Source: Brevibacillus sp. DP1.3A (GTDB taxonomy: Bacteria; Bacillota; Bacilli; Brevibacillales; Brevibacillaceae). Taken from it: 64,000 bases of DNA. Positions 33,931 through 41,942 of the stretch are shown here, piece after piece. The DNA is taken from assembly GCF_013284245.2 (NCBI RefSeq), contig NZ_CP085876.1:1189001-1253000 (forward strand), written 5' to 3'. Position 1 is the first letter of the stretch, and every line of letters starts with the position of its first letter. The notes beneath the pieces were generated by a model, which was not told the origin of the DNA, ran no database searches, and saw nothing but the letters and a program-made list of their open reading frames with translations. The position numbers and the translations under genes were made by a program.

Positions 33931-35355
33931 ATGATGTCATGGAAAAATCAATTGCTGAGGAAAAAGTCAATTGCGCAAATGCTGGAGCAGGTGGATAAAA
34001 ACGAGAGCTCTCTCAAAAAGTCATTAGGTGCTTTTGACCTGACGATGCTGGGCATCGGCGCGATCATGGGAACAGGGATTTTTGTGTTAACGGGCGTTGC
34101 CGCAGCCTTGCACGCTGGACCGGCACTTGTTTTGTCTTTTGTTATTGCGGCACTGGCCTGTGTGTTTGCCGCGCTCTGCTATGCGGAATTTGCTTCGACT
34201 GTTCCGGTGTCGGGAAGCGCTTATACATACAGCTATGCGGCATTTGGCGAATTTGTTGCGTGGATGATCGGGTGGGACTTGATTCTCGAATACGGAGTGG
34301 CTTGTGCTGCGGTGGCAAGCGGATGGTCGGGGTATGCTCAGGGATTGCTAGCCGGGTTTAACATCTACTTGCCGCATGCGCTCACGAGTGCGTTTGATGC
34401 ATCAAAAGGAACGATCATCGATCTACCTGCGGTCCTCATCATTGTCATCATTACAGCTTTGTTGATGAAGGGAACGAGAGAGTCAGCCAGCTTGAATACC
34501 ATCATGGTGTTGATAAAAATAGCGGTAGTTGTCCTGTTCCTCGTCGTTGGAGTCATGTATGTCAAACCGGAAAACTGGAGTCCATTCATGCCGTTTGGTT
34601 TTGCGGGTGTAGCGACTGGTGCCGCAACGGTGTTTTTTGCTTTTATCGGATTTGATGCGGTGTCCAGTGCGGCCGAAGAAGTGCGCAATCCCCAGCGCGA
34701 CATGCCAATCGGGATCATCTCGTCCTTACTCGTCTGCACGATTTTGTATATTGCAGTCTCACTGACATTGACAGGGATTGTTCCGTACAAATTGTTAAAT
34801 GTCAAAAATCCGGTCGCGTTTGCGCTCACCTATGTCAATCAGAACTGGGTAGCAGGTTTCATTTCGTTGGGAGCTATCGTCGGGATCACGACAGTTTTGT
34901 TAGTCATGATGTATGGACAGGCACGGTTGTTTTTTGCAATGAGTCGAGATGGCTTGCTCCCCGAGCTCTTCTCGCACGTACATCCCCGCACACAGGTTCC
35001 ACAAAAGAGCACGCTCGTCGTGGCAGCATTGGTAGCAACCTTCGGTGGATTATTGCCCCTCTCTAGCTTGGCCCAGCTCACCAACATCGGAACGCTGTTT
35101 GCTTTTATTTTGGTCTCGATTGGGCTAGTAGTATTGCGCCGCACTCATCCGCAATTACCGCGGGCTTTTCGCGTCCCATTTGTTCCGCTTGTTCCCTTGC
35201 TCTCGGTTCTCTTTTGCGGATATCTCGTTTTCAACCTGCCTACGCTGACCAAGTTCGGTTTTCTCGGTTGGCTGTCGGTCGGAGCGATCGTCTATTTCCT
35301 ATATGGGCGCAAACACAGTCGATTGGCAACAAAAGACGACTCCTCCCAAACATAA
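33931..35355 (+). CDS. APC-family amino acid permease
   Basis: 474-residue transporter of the amino acid-polyamine-organocation superfamily, cationic amino acid transporter-like branch (YfnA type). About twelve membrane segments; TM1 has the substrate-backbone loop MLGIGAIMGTGIFVLTG, followed by PALVLSFVIAALACVFAALCYAEFASTVPVSGSAYTY and later FFAFIGFDAVSSAAEEVRNPQRDMPIGI. ATG 33931 follows GGGAGGTCGC; the longer frame from 33847 has no ribosome binding site and adds a non-membrane extension. Terminator hairpin follows at 35376. Confidence 0.92.
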   Translation: MMSWKNQLLRKKSIAQMLEQVDKNESSLKKSLGAFDLTMLGIGAIMGTGIFVLTGVAAALHAGPALVLSFVIAALACVFAALCYAEFASTVPVSGSAYTYSYAAFGEFVAWMIGWDLILEYGVACAAVASGWSGYAQGLLAGFNIYLPHALTSAFDASKGTIIDLPAVLIIVIITALLMKGTRESASLNTIMVLIKIAVVVLFLVVGVMYVKPENWSPFMPFGFAGVATGAATVFFAFIGFDAVSSAAEEVRNPQRDMPIGIISSLLVCTILYIAVSLTLTGIVPYKLLNVKNPVAFALTYVNQNWVAGFISLGAIVGITTVLLVMMYGQARLFFAMSRDGLLPELFSHVHPRTQVPQKSTLVVAALVATFGGLLPLSSLAQLTNIGTLFAFILVSIGLVVLRRTHPQLPRAFRVPFVPLVPLLSVLFCGYLVFNLPTLTKFGFLGWLSVGAIVYFLYGRKHSRLATKDDSSQT

Positions 35356-35375
35356 ATGGCAGGTTAATCCGTTTA

Positions 35376-35406
35376 GGCATGTTCTTCGTGAGCATGTCTT
35401 TGTTTG
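35376..35406 (+). terminator. terminator after the permease gene
   Basis: GGCATGTTC and GAGCATGTC form a nine-base stem with two G-T wobbles around TTCGT, followed by TTTGTTT. Confidence 0.7.
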
Positions 35407-35473
35407 CTATCTGACAAAGAAATCCAATTCATGGTAGAGTAAAAGCAACCAAAACGACGAGGGAGAGCAGGCT

Positions 35474-36001
35474 ATGAAGCGAAAACGAGCAGATCGACCT
35501 GGTTGGAGACGTGTAAAGCGATTGGGCTACCAGCAAAAATGGGTAGAATCTTTATCTTTCTCTGGGTACACTGTCCGCCTGTCACTGGACGAAGTAAGTG
35601 AGCCTGCCTACATGCCTGTCGGGGACAAAACTCTGTGTGTGGGCGATAGAGGATATGTGTACTTGCAATATTTTCCCCATGGTCAAGCTTATGCCGTTAC
35701 GAAAATGATGGATGAGTTAGGGAATACCGTGCAATGGTATATCGATATTTGTAGGGGACATGGCAAGGATGAGAACGGGCATATCTGGTATGACGATTTG
35801 TACCTCGACATCGTGGTACTGCCGACAGGAGAAGTATATCTGCTCGATCAGGATGAGCTCGATGAGGCATTGAAAAAAGGCGTTATCACGAGCGAGGATC
35901 ACCAGTTTGCCTCCGAGACCGCTGATCTTTTATTACGAAATATTTTGGCGGGCAAACGGGATGACTTTGACTTTCCGAATTTTTTTTCATTAAACATATG
36001 A
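35474..36001 (+). CDS. DUF402 domain protein
   Basis: 175 residues, basic N-terminus (KRKRADRPGWRRVKR) followed by a DUF402-like beta-rich domain with VGDRGYVYLQYFPHGQAYAVTKMMDELGNTVQWYIDICRG and DDLYLDIVVLPTGEVYLLDQDELDEAL, the conserved Asp/Glu signature of the family (YgaC-like in Bacillus). Members include nucleoside di/triphosphate phosphatase-type enzymes, but the activity of this one is not readable. Start ATG 35474 behind GAGGGAGAGCAGG. Ends in a terminator that begins at its stop codon. Confidence 0.82.
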   Translation: MKRKRADRPGWRRVKRLGYQQKWVESLSFSGYTVRLSLDEVSEPAYMPVGDKTLCVGDRGYVYLQYFPHGQAYAVTKMMDELGNTVQWYIDICRGHGKDENGHIWYDDLYLDIVVLPTGEVYLLDQDELDEALKKGVITSEDHQFASETADLLLRNILAGKRDDFDFPNFFSLNI

Positions 36002-36038
36002 AAGAACGAAGGCGGTTGTTGCTTTCGTTCTTTTTTTT
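36001..36038 (+). terminator. terminator after the DUF402 gene
   Basis: AAGAACGAA pairs with TTCGTTCTT and is followed by eight T. It overlaps the stop codon. Confidence 0.9.
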
Positions 36039-36234
36039 GTCGACGTACCGCTTTTAGAGTGGAGACGGAGGCCCAGAGCTTGCTCCGAGTTTTCTAATTT
36101 AGGAAGGTCACGATGGATGAAAGAGATCCTAGTCCAAAATAACCATGTTTTTATTTCGTGTAAAAAACTGTATGTTACGCCTAAAAAATAAAATACGATT
36201 TTTATGAACAAACAAACCATTTAGGAGGAGAAGT

Positions 36235-37176
36235 ATGAAGAGTATATTTCAAGCCTTACTCGCAGTAACACTCATGTTCAGTCTAACGCTAAACAGCAAC
36301 AACGTATCAGCTAAATCGGAACAAGAAGAGCTTGGTGTACCGAATCAGTTCCTTGATGATGAGCAGCTAGAGGGAATTGACGCGCAATTTAAAAGTGAAT
36401 ACCAACTCGATAGCACGTATATTTCCGACAACCTAATCAGTTATCCAAAACCTGGGGATGTGTTCGTAACAGTTTCTAATCCTATTATTGCGCAGACAGA
36501 TGTTCCTACAAACATTCAACCTGCGCTAACATTCTCGATGCCAATTGCTTTTGACAATGATCCGTCAACGGTAGTATCTCTCTATAAGGTTGAAGGAAAA
36601 TCACCAGTCAGCGGAAAATTGGAGATTAAAAATAACACAATCTATATTCGTCCTGACAAGACTTTGGAATCAAATACGAAATATGCGATCGAGATCGACA
36701 AAGGAGCAAGTGTAAGTACCACTGATTCTACTAAATCGATCGATAAGTATTTATCTCAGTTTGTGACCAGCAACAACGAAGCGCCTATAGTAATCGATGT
36801 AAAGCCGTATGAAGAGGAAACAAAAGTGGATGTAAATGCGGTGATTACAATTCAGTATGATCGCAAAGTGAAAAGTGGAACAAACGAATTCCTATTAATG
36901 GATGAAAATGCTGCGGAGGTTCCTGCAACTTTTATCGTCAATAATGATACTGTAACGATCCAACCGAATGCACCTTTAAAAAATAATGCAGAGTACTACT
37001 TAGCGGTAGTCCAAGGAGCAGTTAAGGATACATCAGGGAATGAAAGCTATAAATATTTTTCCGCGTTTTCAACAGGCACCCCATCTAATGGAGGGTCCAT
37101 TCCTGAGAATCCAGAACCAACTCTACCAGAACCAATTGATCTAGAATTAGGTGATATTTCAACAGAGTTTGAGTAG
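36235..37176 (+). CDS. secreted protein with two bacterial Ig-like domains
   Basis: 313 residues. The first 26 residues are a signal peptide ending NNVSAKS. After an acidic segment come two Big_5-like repeats: the first includes NIQPALTFSMPIAFDNDPSTVVSLYKV and LESNTKYAIEIDKGA, the second VDVNAVITIQYDRKVKSGTNEFLLM and LKNNAEYYLAVVQGAVKDTSGN. Each half has the typical order of a use-of-minima/maxima strand, a value strand and a TxYxxxV strand. A Pro-rich tail (PENPEPTLPEPIDL) ends the protein; no cell-wall sorting motif is visible. Codon use is clearly more A/T-rich than in neighbours, which suggests transfer or a different selective regime. Start ATG 36235 after TAGGAGGAG. Confidence 0.83.
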   Translation: MKSIFQALLAVTLMFSLTLNSNNVSAKSEQEELGVPNQFLDDEQLEGIDAQFKSEYQLDSTYISDNLISYPKPGDVFVTVSNPIIAQTDVPTNIQPALTFSMPIAFDNDPSTVVSLYKVEGKSPVSGKLEIKNNTIYIRPDKTLESNTKYAIEIDKGASVSTTDSTKSIDKYLSQFVTSNNEAPIVIDVKPYEEETKVDVNAVITIQYDRKVKSGTNEFLLMDENAAEVPATFIVNNDTVTIQPNAPLKNNAEYYLAVVQGAVKDTSGNESYKYFSAFSTGTPSNGGSIPENPEPTLPEPIDLELGDISTEFE

Positions 37177-37219
37177 AAGAAATCAGTGAAGAGTGAAATT
37201 CAAGGGTGAAATGTAAAGA

Positions 37220-37258
37220 TAGAAGGGTTGTTTCTATTCCAGAGACGGCCTTTTTTCA
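37220..37258 (+). terminator. probable terminator after the Ig-like gene
   Basis: AAGGGTTGTTTCT can pair with AGAGACGGCCTT using G-T wobbles and one bulge, followed by TTTTTTC. Confidence 0.6.
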
Positions 37259-37291
37259 TTCATTACTGAATCCAATTTCCCCCACCCTACG

Positions 37292-37340
37292 GCTTTTTTG
37301 TTTACAATCGTTACAGGGATGTTTGACTAGGTTTGAAAGG
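37292..37340 (+). repeat. copy of the topB leader sequence
   Basis: GCTTTTTTGTTTACAAT (37292-37308) and GGTTTGAAAGG (37330-37340) recur, with 19 instead of 21 bases between them, at 41887-41903 and 41923-41933 immediately before topB. The second block is the topB ribosome-binding region. Here it leads into a gene fragment instead of a gene. Confidence 0.7.
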
Positions 37341-37486
37341 TGGTCAGAAGGGATTTGCGTGTCATGGATCAGGCCGCAATGATTTTGGCCAGAGACCACC
37401 AATTACCGCTGCACGTGTTAAACTTTGACCAGCCGGGAGCCATAGCGCAGATTTGTCGTGGGGAGCAGGTAGGAGACAGATCCTGA
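37340..37486 (+). pseudogene. 3' fragment of a uridylate kinase (pyrH-like) gene
   Basis: About 48 codons remain open to TGA at 37484. The translation from RDLRVMDQAAMILARDHQLPLHVLNFD through QPGAIAQICRGEQVG matches the C-terminal end of bacterial UMP kinases (compare the family's VMDxxAxxLxRDxxLPIxVFNxxxPG and GEKxGT end). Everything upstream, including the nucleotide- and phosphate-binding parts, is missing; the reading frame is cut by TGA at 37334 and preceded by a leader shared with topB. It is 40 bases before the insertion sequence. I take it as a deletion remnant. A functional small protein is unlikely. Confidence 0.75.
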
Positions 37487-37594
37487 TAAAAGAGACAGCC
37501 GCAGCCTAGGACAAGAAAATAAAGTCTGATATGCTCCCCATACGGTAGACAGGCGAAATAATAAAAAGCTTGCTATTGTGAGGGGAGCTTTTTC

Positions 37595-38272
37595 GTGTCT
37601 AGAGGTAAATATAATGCTTTCGAGAAACTCGCCATTCTCGAAGAAGTATCAAATGGGGAAATTGGTTTCCTGGCAGCTGCGAAGAAATATGAGATTAACA
37701 AGACGACTTTAATGAAATGGCAGCGTCGGTACAAGATGTATGGATATGAAGGGTTAGAGCGTCGTACGCATCTTCAACGCTATAGTGCTGAGCTTAAGCT
37801 CCGAGCGGTAAAGGATTACCTTGAGGGGGGATTGTCTCAGTACCAGATCATCGATAAATACAAGATTGCTAGCACGAGACAGCTTTTTAATTGGATCAAC
37901 AAGTATAATGGTCATAGCAGCTTAAAAGCCTATAAAGGGGAAGCAAAAGCTATGACAAAGGGTCGCTCTACGACTTGGCAAGAACGGATTGAGATTGTGC
38001 AGTATTGTTTGGCACATGGACATAATTACCAAAAGACAGCTGAACATTTTCAGGTCTCCTACCAGCAAGTATACCAATGGGTGAAGAAGTTCGAAGATGG
38101 CGGTCAGGATGCGCTAAAGGATGGCCGAGGGAGAAAGAAAACTCCGGAGGAGTTAACAGAGGCCGATCAACAGAAACTCAAGATGAAGAAGATGGAGTAC
38201 GAAATTGAGCGACTTCGGGCGGAAAATGCATTCTTAAAAAAGTTAGAGGAGCTAGAAAGAAGGCGACGCTAA
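37595..38272 (+). CDS. IS3-family transposase OrfA
   Basis: 225-residue DNA-binding protein of the insertion sequence. It has two or three helix-turn-helix units: FEKLAILEEVSNGEIGFLAAAKKYEINKTTLMKWQRRY, AVKDYLEGGLSQYQIIDKYKIASTRQLFNWINKY and IEIVQYCLAHGHNYQKTAEHFQVSYQQVYQWVKKF, then a leucine-rich coiled coil (KMKKMEYEIERLRAENAFLKKLEEL) used for multimerisation in IS3-family OrfA. GTG start at 37595 behind GAGGGGAGC. The 3' end overlaps orfB in the -1 frame. Confidence 0.92.
   Translation: MSRGKYNAFEKLAILEEVSNGEIGFLAAAKKYEINKTTLMKWQRRYKMYGYEGLERRTHLQRYSAELKLRAVKDYLEGGLSQYQIIDKYKIASTRQLFNWINKYNGHSSLKAYKGEAKAMTKGRSTTWQERIEIVQYCLAHGHNYQKTAEHFQVSYQQVYQWVKKFEDGGQDALKDGRGRKKTPEELTEADQQKLKMKKMEYEIERLRAENAFLKKLEELERRRR
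38236..38242 (+). other. programmed -1 frameshift site of the IS
   Basis: A AAA AAG heptamer in the orfA frame near its 3' end. Slippage by -1 enters the orfB frame and makes the OrfAB transposase, as in other IS3-family elements. Confidence 0.8.
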
Positions 38273-39150
38273 ATCAGACACGGCAGGAAACAATTTACCT
38301 TGCCATCCAAGCGCTTCAAAAGGATGCGTCAATTAGCGTTCAACTCCTATGTAAAATTGCAGGAATTGCACGCTCAAGCTATTACAAGTGGCTAAATCGC
38401 AAACCCAGTGCTCGAGAGATGGAGAATGAGAAGTTTACCCAGGTGATGATGACCATCTATGAGAAAGTGGAGCACACCTTTGGATACCGTCAATTAACCC
38501 TGCATATGCGAAAACAAACCAGAAAAACCATTAACCATAAGCGCGTAGAACGGTTAATGAAGGTAATGGGAATCCAGTCTGTTATCCGGAGAAAGAAAAA
38601 GAAGTACACAAACGCCACGCCGCAACAGGTGGCGGAAAACCTACTAAACCGTAAATTCCATGCCGATGCACCGAATGAAAAGTGGCTCACCGATGTAACG
38701 GAATTCAAGTACGGTAACGGCCAGAAAGCGTATTTAAGCGCTATTCTCGACCTTCATGATAAATCCATCGTCGCCTATGTATTAGGGCGTTCCAATAACA
38801 ATCCACTTGTATTCCAGACGTTGAAACGGGCCTTGCAGGCAGCACCAGGAAGCAGCCCTATGCTTCATAGCGACCGAGGCTACCAATACACCTCCTTGGG
38901 CTTTAAGAAACTTTTGGATGACAACAACATAATCCAGAGCATGTCCAGTGTGGGACGATGTATCGATAACGGCCCAATGGAATCTTTTTGGGGGACCCTC
39001 AAATGTGAGAAGTACTATTTGCACACGTACCATACTTTTGAGGAACTTGAGAGAGATATTAAGGCCTATATCCACTTTTACAATAACGAACGATTACAAG
39101 CAAAACTAAACGGCCTCAGTCCGATGGAGTTCAGGACCAAGGCCGCCTAA
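38239..39150 (+). CDS. IS3-family transposase OrfB, catalytic part
   Basis: About 304 codons in the -1 frame relative to orfA, made as an OrfAB fusion by frameshifting. An early AGIARSSYYKWLNRKPS is the usual HTH_21-type region; the rve integrase core contains the DDE triad: Asp in WLTDVTEFKYG, Asp in LHSDRGYQYTS and Glu in GPMESFWGTLKCEKYY, with the K/R seven residues later. The end YNNERLQAKLNGLSPMEFR is typical of the family. An internal ATG at 38419 would give a protein without its N-terminal region. No interrupting stop. Confidence 0.9.
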   Translation, partial: KVRGARKKATLNQTRQETIYLAIQALQKDASISVQLLCKIAGIARSSYYKWLNRKPSAREMENEKFTQVMMTIYEKVEHTFGYRQLTLHMRKQTRKTINHKRVERLMKVMGIQSVIRRKKKKYTNATPQQVAENLLNRKFHADAPNEKWLTDVTEFKYGNGQKAYLSAILDLHDKSIVAYVLGRSNNNPLVFQTLKRALQAAPGSSPMLHSDRGYQYTSLGFKKLLDDNNIIQSMSSVGRCIDNGPMESFWGTLKCEKYYLHTYHTFEELERDIKAYIHFYNNERLQAKLNGLSPMEFRTKAA

Positions 39151-39213
39151 ATTTTTATTATTTGTACTGTCTACTTGACGGGGTGCAGTTCAGTCCTAGA
39201 CTGCCGCGGATCA

Positions 39214-40761
39214 TTACATCTCACCTGGCGTTTTCTGCCCGATGGGGGGGATATGCCGAAGCTTGATCACGGTGAGTATGGCGATAGCGATCATGAGCCC
39301 GCCGCTAACGGCCACAACAGTATGCATGCCGTCGGTAAATGCTTTCTGGGCGCCATGAAGAAGTGTTGAACCAATTGGTTCGGGTAATGCTTTAGCTGCC
39401 GAGACTGCCCCAGCCAGACTTTCGCGGGAGGCTGCGGCTGTTAACGTCGTAACATCTCTCGGTATGAAGCTGGCAATTTGAGTGCGGTACACGTATGTTC
39501 CGATGCTGCCTAATACAGCGATACCAAGTGCGAATGCGAATTCACCGCTCGTTTGCAGCAAGGACGCTGCCGAACCCGCTTTCGCAGGTGGGGCCGAGCC
39601 GATAATTAGATCGCTGGATAAGCTCGCAAACGGGGCTACTCCCACATTAAAAAAGATATAACCGACGATCAGGGTAGAGAGTCCGGTTCCCGCTCCTACC
39701 TGGGACAGTAGAATACAACCAGTCGCCGAGACGGCAAGGCCTGCCCCGATAAGGAGTGACGGTCGAACCCGCCGAGCGATGATCGGCGACAACAGCATGC
39801 CTGCCATCGACGCAACCACTCCCGGGAGCATGCACATCGCTGCCGCAAGCGGCGATAGTCCTTCCACGAATTGAAGATGCTGTGCGATGAAGAGCATGGA
39901 AGCGCCTGTCAAAGTGATACCGAACAAGCCGCCCAGTGCTGTGCTGAAGGAGGGGTTTGCGAATAGGCGCAAATCCATTAGCGGACTGTCCAACCGTTGC
40001 TGCCGTCTTACGAATAACATCCCGAAAACAACTCCAGCCGCGATGGTAATGAGCGGCAAGATCTGTAGACCTTGCTTAGCGATTTCCTTTAGGCCGTATA
40101 TTGCCGGTAGAATGGTGCACATCGACAGCATGACGCTAGTCATATCCAAATGACCAGGTGCGGGATCCCGATATTCGGGCAGAAGATGGGATGCAGTCAA
40201 CAACAGCAGCGCCATGACTGGAACGCCGAGTAGAAAAATCGAACCCCATGAAAAATGCTCCAGCATCATCCCGCCGACTACTGGGCCAAGCGCCATGCCT
40301 CCCATCGAGCACATAAACCATATGCCTATGGCGAGGGAGCGCTGCTTATGATCACGGAACATATTGCTGATTAAAGCCAGGGACGAAGGCGATACCGTCG
40401 CCCCGGCTATGCCGAGCAGCGCCCGTGCTGCAATCAGCATGCCAGAGGTGCTGGAGTAAGCGGCCAACACCGAAGCCGAACCGAATGCCGCTGCGCCGAA
40501 CATCAGCAGCTTTCGGCGGCCGAGTCGATCTCCGAGCGAGCCCATCGTGATCAGAAACCCCGAGAGCATGAAGCCGTATATGTCCATGATCCAGAGCTGT
40601 TCTGTACTGTCAGCGCCGATAGAGAGGCTTATGTGAGGAAGTGCGAGAATCATGACGGACAAGTCTATCGTAACGAGCAGTGCAGGCAATGAAAGCACGG
40701 CAAGTCCAATCCATTCGTTCAAACCGGCTCGTTTACTCGATTCAAACGCAACAGCTTTCAT
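39214..40761 (-). CDS. MFS drug-efflux transporter, 14-helix DHA2 type
   Basis: 515 residues with about fourteen membrane segments, in the QacA/EmrB/LfrA/SmvA group of proton-coupled multidrug exporters. TM1 LSLPALLVTIDLSVMILALPHI carries the DHA2 Asp; QLWIMDIYGFMLSGFLITMGSLGDRLGRRKLLMFG is motif A; RALLGIAGATVSPSSLALISNMF and GPVVGGMMLEHFSWGSIFLLGVPV (motif C region) follow. Quaternary cations or dyes are the usual substrates of this group. ATG 40761 overlaps the stop of the AHSA1-like gene by four bases, and its 3' end lies 19 bases from the insertion sequence's target duplication. It is the last gene of the MerR-controlled cassette. Confidence 0.9.
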   Translation of the reverse strand: MKAVAFESSKRAGLNEWIGLAVLSLPALLVTIDLSVMILALPHISLSIGADSTEQLWIMDIYGFMLSGFLITMGSLGDRLGRRKLLMFGAAAFGSASVLAAYSSTSGMLIAARALLGIAGATVSPSSLALISNMFRDHKQRSLAIGIWFMCSMGGMALGPVVGGMMLEHFSWGSIFLLGVPVMALLLLTASHLLPEYRDPAPGHLDMTSVMLSMCTILPAIYGLKEIAKQGLQILPLITIAAGVVFGMLFVRRQQRLDSPLMDLRLFANPSFSTALGGLFGITLTGASMLFIAQHLQFVEGLSPLAAAMCMLPGVVASMAGMLLSPIIARRVRPSLLIGAGLAVSATGCILLSQVGAGTGLSTLIVGYIFFNVGVAPFASLSSDLIIGSAPPAKAGSAASLLQTSGEFAFALGIAVLGSIGTYVYRTQIASFIPRDVTTLTAAASRESLAGAVSAAKALPEPIGSTLLHGAQKAFTDGMHTVVAVSGGLMIAIAILTVIKLRHIPPIGQKTPGEM

Positions 40762-41198
40762 TGGGCGTCCAGAACCTCTCCGAGCCGATCCAACATCACC
40801 TTTGTTCCGTGCTCACGCTGTTCAGGCGTATCGAGACCATCCAGAAAAACGCCCTGCTCGGTATAGATCAAGCGCGTACCGCCGTCTACGGAATCGAATT
40901 CCACCGTCGTCACGGAGACAGACATCCGCTTGTCCTCCATGTCCAGCGTGTATGAGTATACAATTCGCCTATTCTGAACGATTTCCTGATAGCAGGCATC
41001 GAATGTGTAAACGGGTCCCCCAGGCGGACCACCGCGATTGAATTCGCGGCCGCCGACGCGGAAGTCGAACTCGTCGGCTTTAGGAAACCAACTAGCTTTG
41101 GCTGCTTGACCCGCCCATGCAGCGAATACATGGGCAGGGGAATGCTTATAGTTCCTTTCGATGACAAATGTGGAATGTTTGGCTGATCTTTCACTCAC
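40758..41198 (-). CDS. SRPBCC/AHSA1-like protein
   Basis: 146 residues in the START-like (Bet v 1) fold group of activator-of-Hsp90-like proteins, which have a large ligand cavity. Family features: IERNYKHSPAHVFAAWAGQAAKASWFP at the start, DFRVGGREFNRGGPPGG, and the C-terminal TRLIYTEQGVFLDGLDTPEQREHGTKVMLDRLGEVL. GTG 41198 sits eight bases after AAGGAGG; a longer frame to 41237 would overlap merR. Between merR and the efflux gene it may bind the exported compound. This is inference. Confidence 0.86.
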   Translation of the reverse strand: MSERSAKHSTFVIERNYKHSPAHVFAAWAGQAAKASWFPKADEFDFRVGGREFNRGGPPGGPVYTFDACYQEIVQNRRIVYSYTLDMEDKRMSVSVTTVEFDSVDGGTRLIYTEQGVFLDGLDTPEQREHGTKVMLDRLGEVLDAQ

Positions 41199-41214
41199 AG
41201 TTGAAACCTCCTTG

Positions 41215-41700
41215 TCATGGTTCTTCCGGATGCTCATCTAAATATTCACCAAGTCGGTCGAGGTGGCGATCCATACTCGATTTTCTCTCGGCGAAAAATT
41301 TCTCATGCTTCATTCTCATCGTCCGTATGATGTTCATGAAATGCTCAACGGTAAACGGTTCGTTCCTTTGCATCCGACTCGATACATTCTCAAGCTCATG
41401 CAAGAGTTTCTGCTGCATGCGGATACTTTCTTTCAGGCTGTCTATTTGAATGGTAACAATGTCTGACAGGCTGAGTTGGTCTCCGGCCATAACGGCTTTA
41501 ATCTGCTCCAGCGATAGACCCAACTCCTTTAAGGACAAAATTTGCTGTAGGCGTGAAATGTCCTTTTCGGTGTAGAGTCTGTATCCGGATGGCGAATAGT
41601 CGGATGGCGAAAACAAGCCTATCTGATCGTAAAAACGTAAAGTTCGTATCGTAATTCCCGCTATTTTCGCAAGTTCTCCGACTTTCCAATGTCGTTTCAT
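41215..41700 (-). CDS. MerR-family transcriptional regulator
   Basis: 161 residues. The N-terminal winged helix-turn-helix is standard: WKVGELAKIAGITIRTLRFYDQIGLFSPSDYSPSGYRLYTEKDISRLQQI, followed by a long dimerisation helix and a C-terminal region rich in Met, His and Glu (HFMNIIRTMRMKHEKFFAERKSSMDRHL) similar to TipAS/BltR-type regulators of drug response. No Cys metal-binding pattern is present. ATG 41700 follows AAGAAAGGGGC. It is first gene of merR / AHSA1-like / MFS and its own promoter has the 19-base spacer of MerR targets. Confidence 0.92.
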   Translation of the reverse strand: MKRHWKVGELAKIAGITIRTLRFYDQIGLFSPSDYSPSGYRLYTEKDISRLQQILSLKELGLSLEQIKAVMAGDQLSLSDIVTIQIDSLKESIRMQQKLLHELENVSSRMQRNEPFTVEHFMNIIRTMRMKHEKFFAERKSSMDRHLDRLGEYLDEHPEEP

Positions 41701-41743
41701 GATCAGCCCCTTTCTTGATCGCTAGCGTTTCACCGGTAACTTC

Positions 41744-41774
41744 ACTATAAACCGTTACGTTACGTAATGGTCAA
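41744..41774 (-). promoter_or_regulatory. MerR-type promoter/operator of the efflux cassette
   Basis: Read on the minus strand: -35 TTGACC, a 19-base spacer and -10 TATAGT. The spacer holds TTACGT-A-ACGTAA, a dyad centred between the two boxes. A 19-base spacer with a central dyad is the hallmark of promoters that MerR-family activators untwist. Confidence 0.85.
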
Positions 41775-41942
41775 GGAGCACTTTGAAGTTTTTTCCAACA
41801 CATCGCGTGAGCTTGCCCGTTAGCGTTTCATCACCCTAAGAGTCTAAAACTTTTTTTCTCGAAATATTTCTAAGCCCCTTCTTCCTGCTTTTTTGTTTAC
41901 AATGGATACAGATAGTTGAATTGGTTTGAAAGGATGTCGTAC

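Larger units (their letters stand above)
37527..39192 (+). mobile_element. complete IS3-family (IS150-like) insertion sequence
   Basis: 1666 bases bounded by imperfect 26-bp terminal inverted repeats (37527-37552 starting TGATATGCTCCCC, and 39167-39192 whose complement starts TGAACTGCACCCC; 19 of 26 positions agree). The repeats are flanked by GTC at 37524-37526 and 39193-39195, a 3-bp target duplication. It contains orfA and orfB with a programmed -1 frameshift site. Both frames are intact, so the element may be active. Confidence 0.88.
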
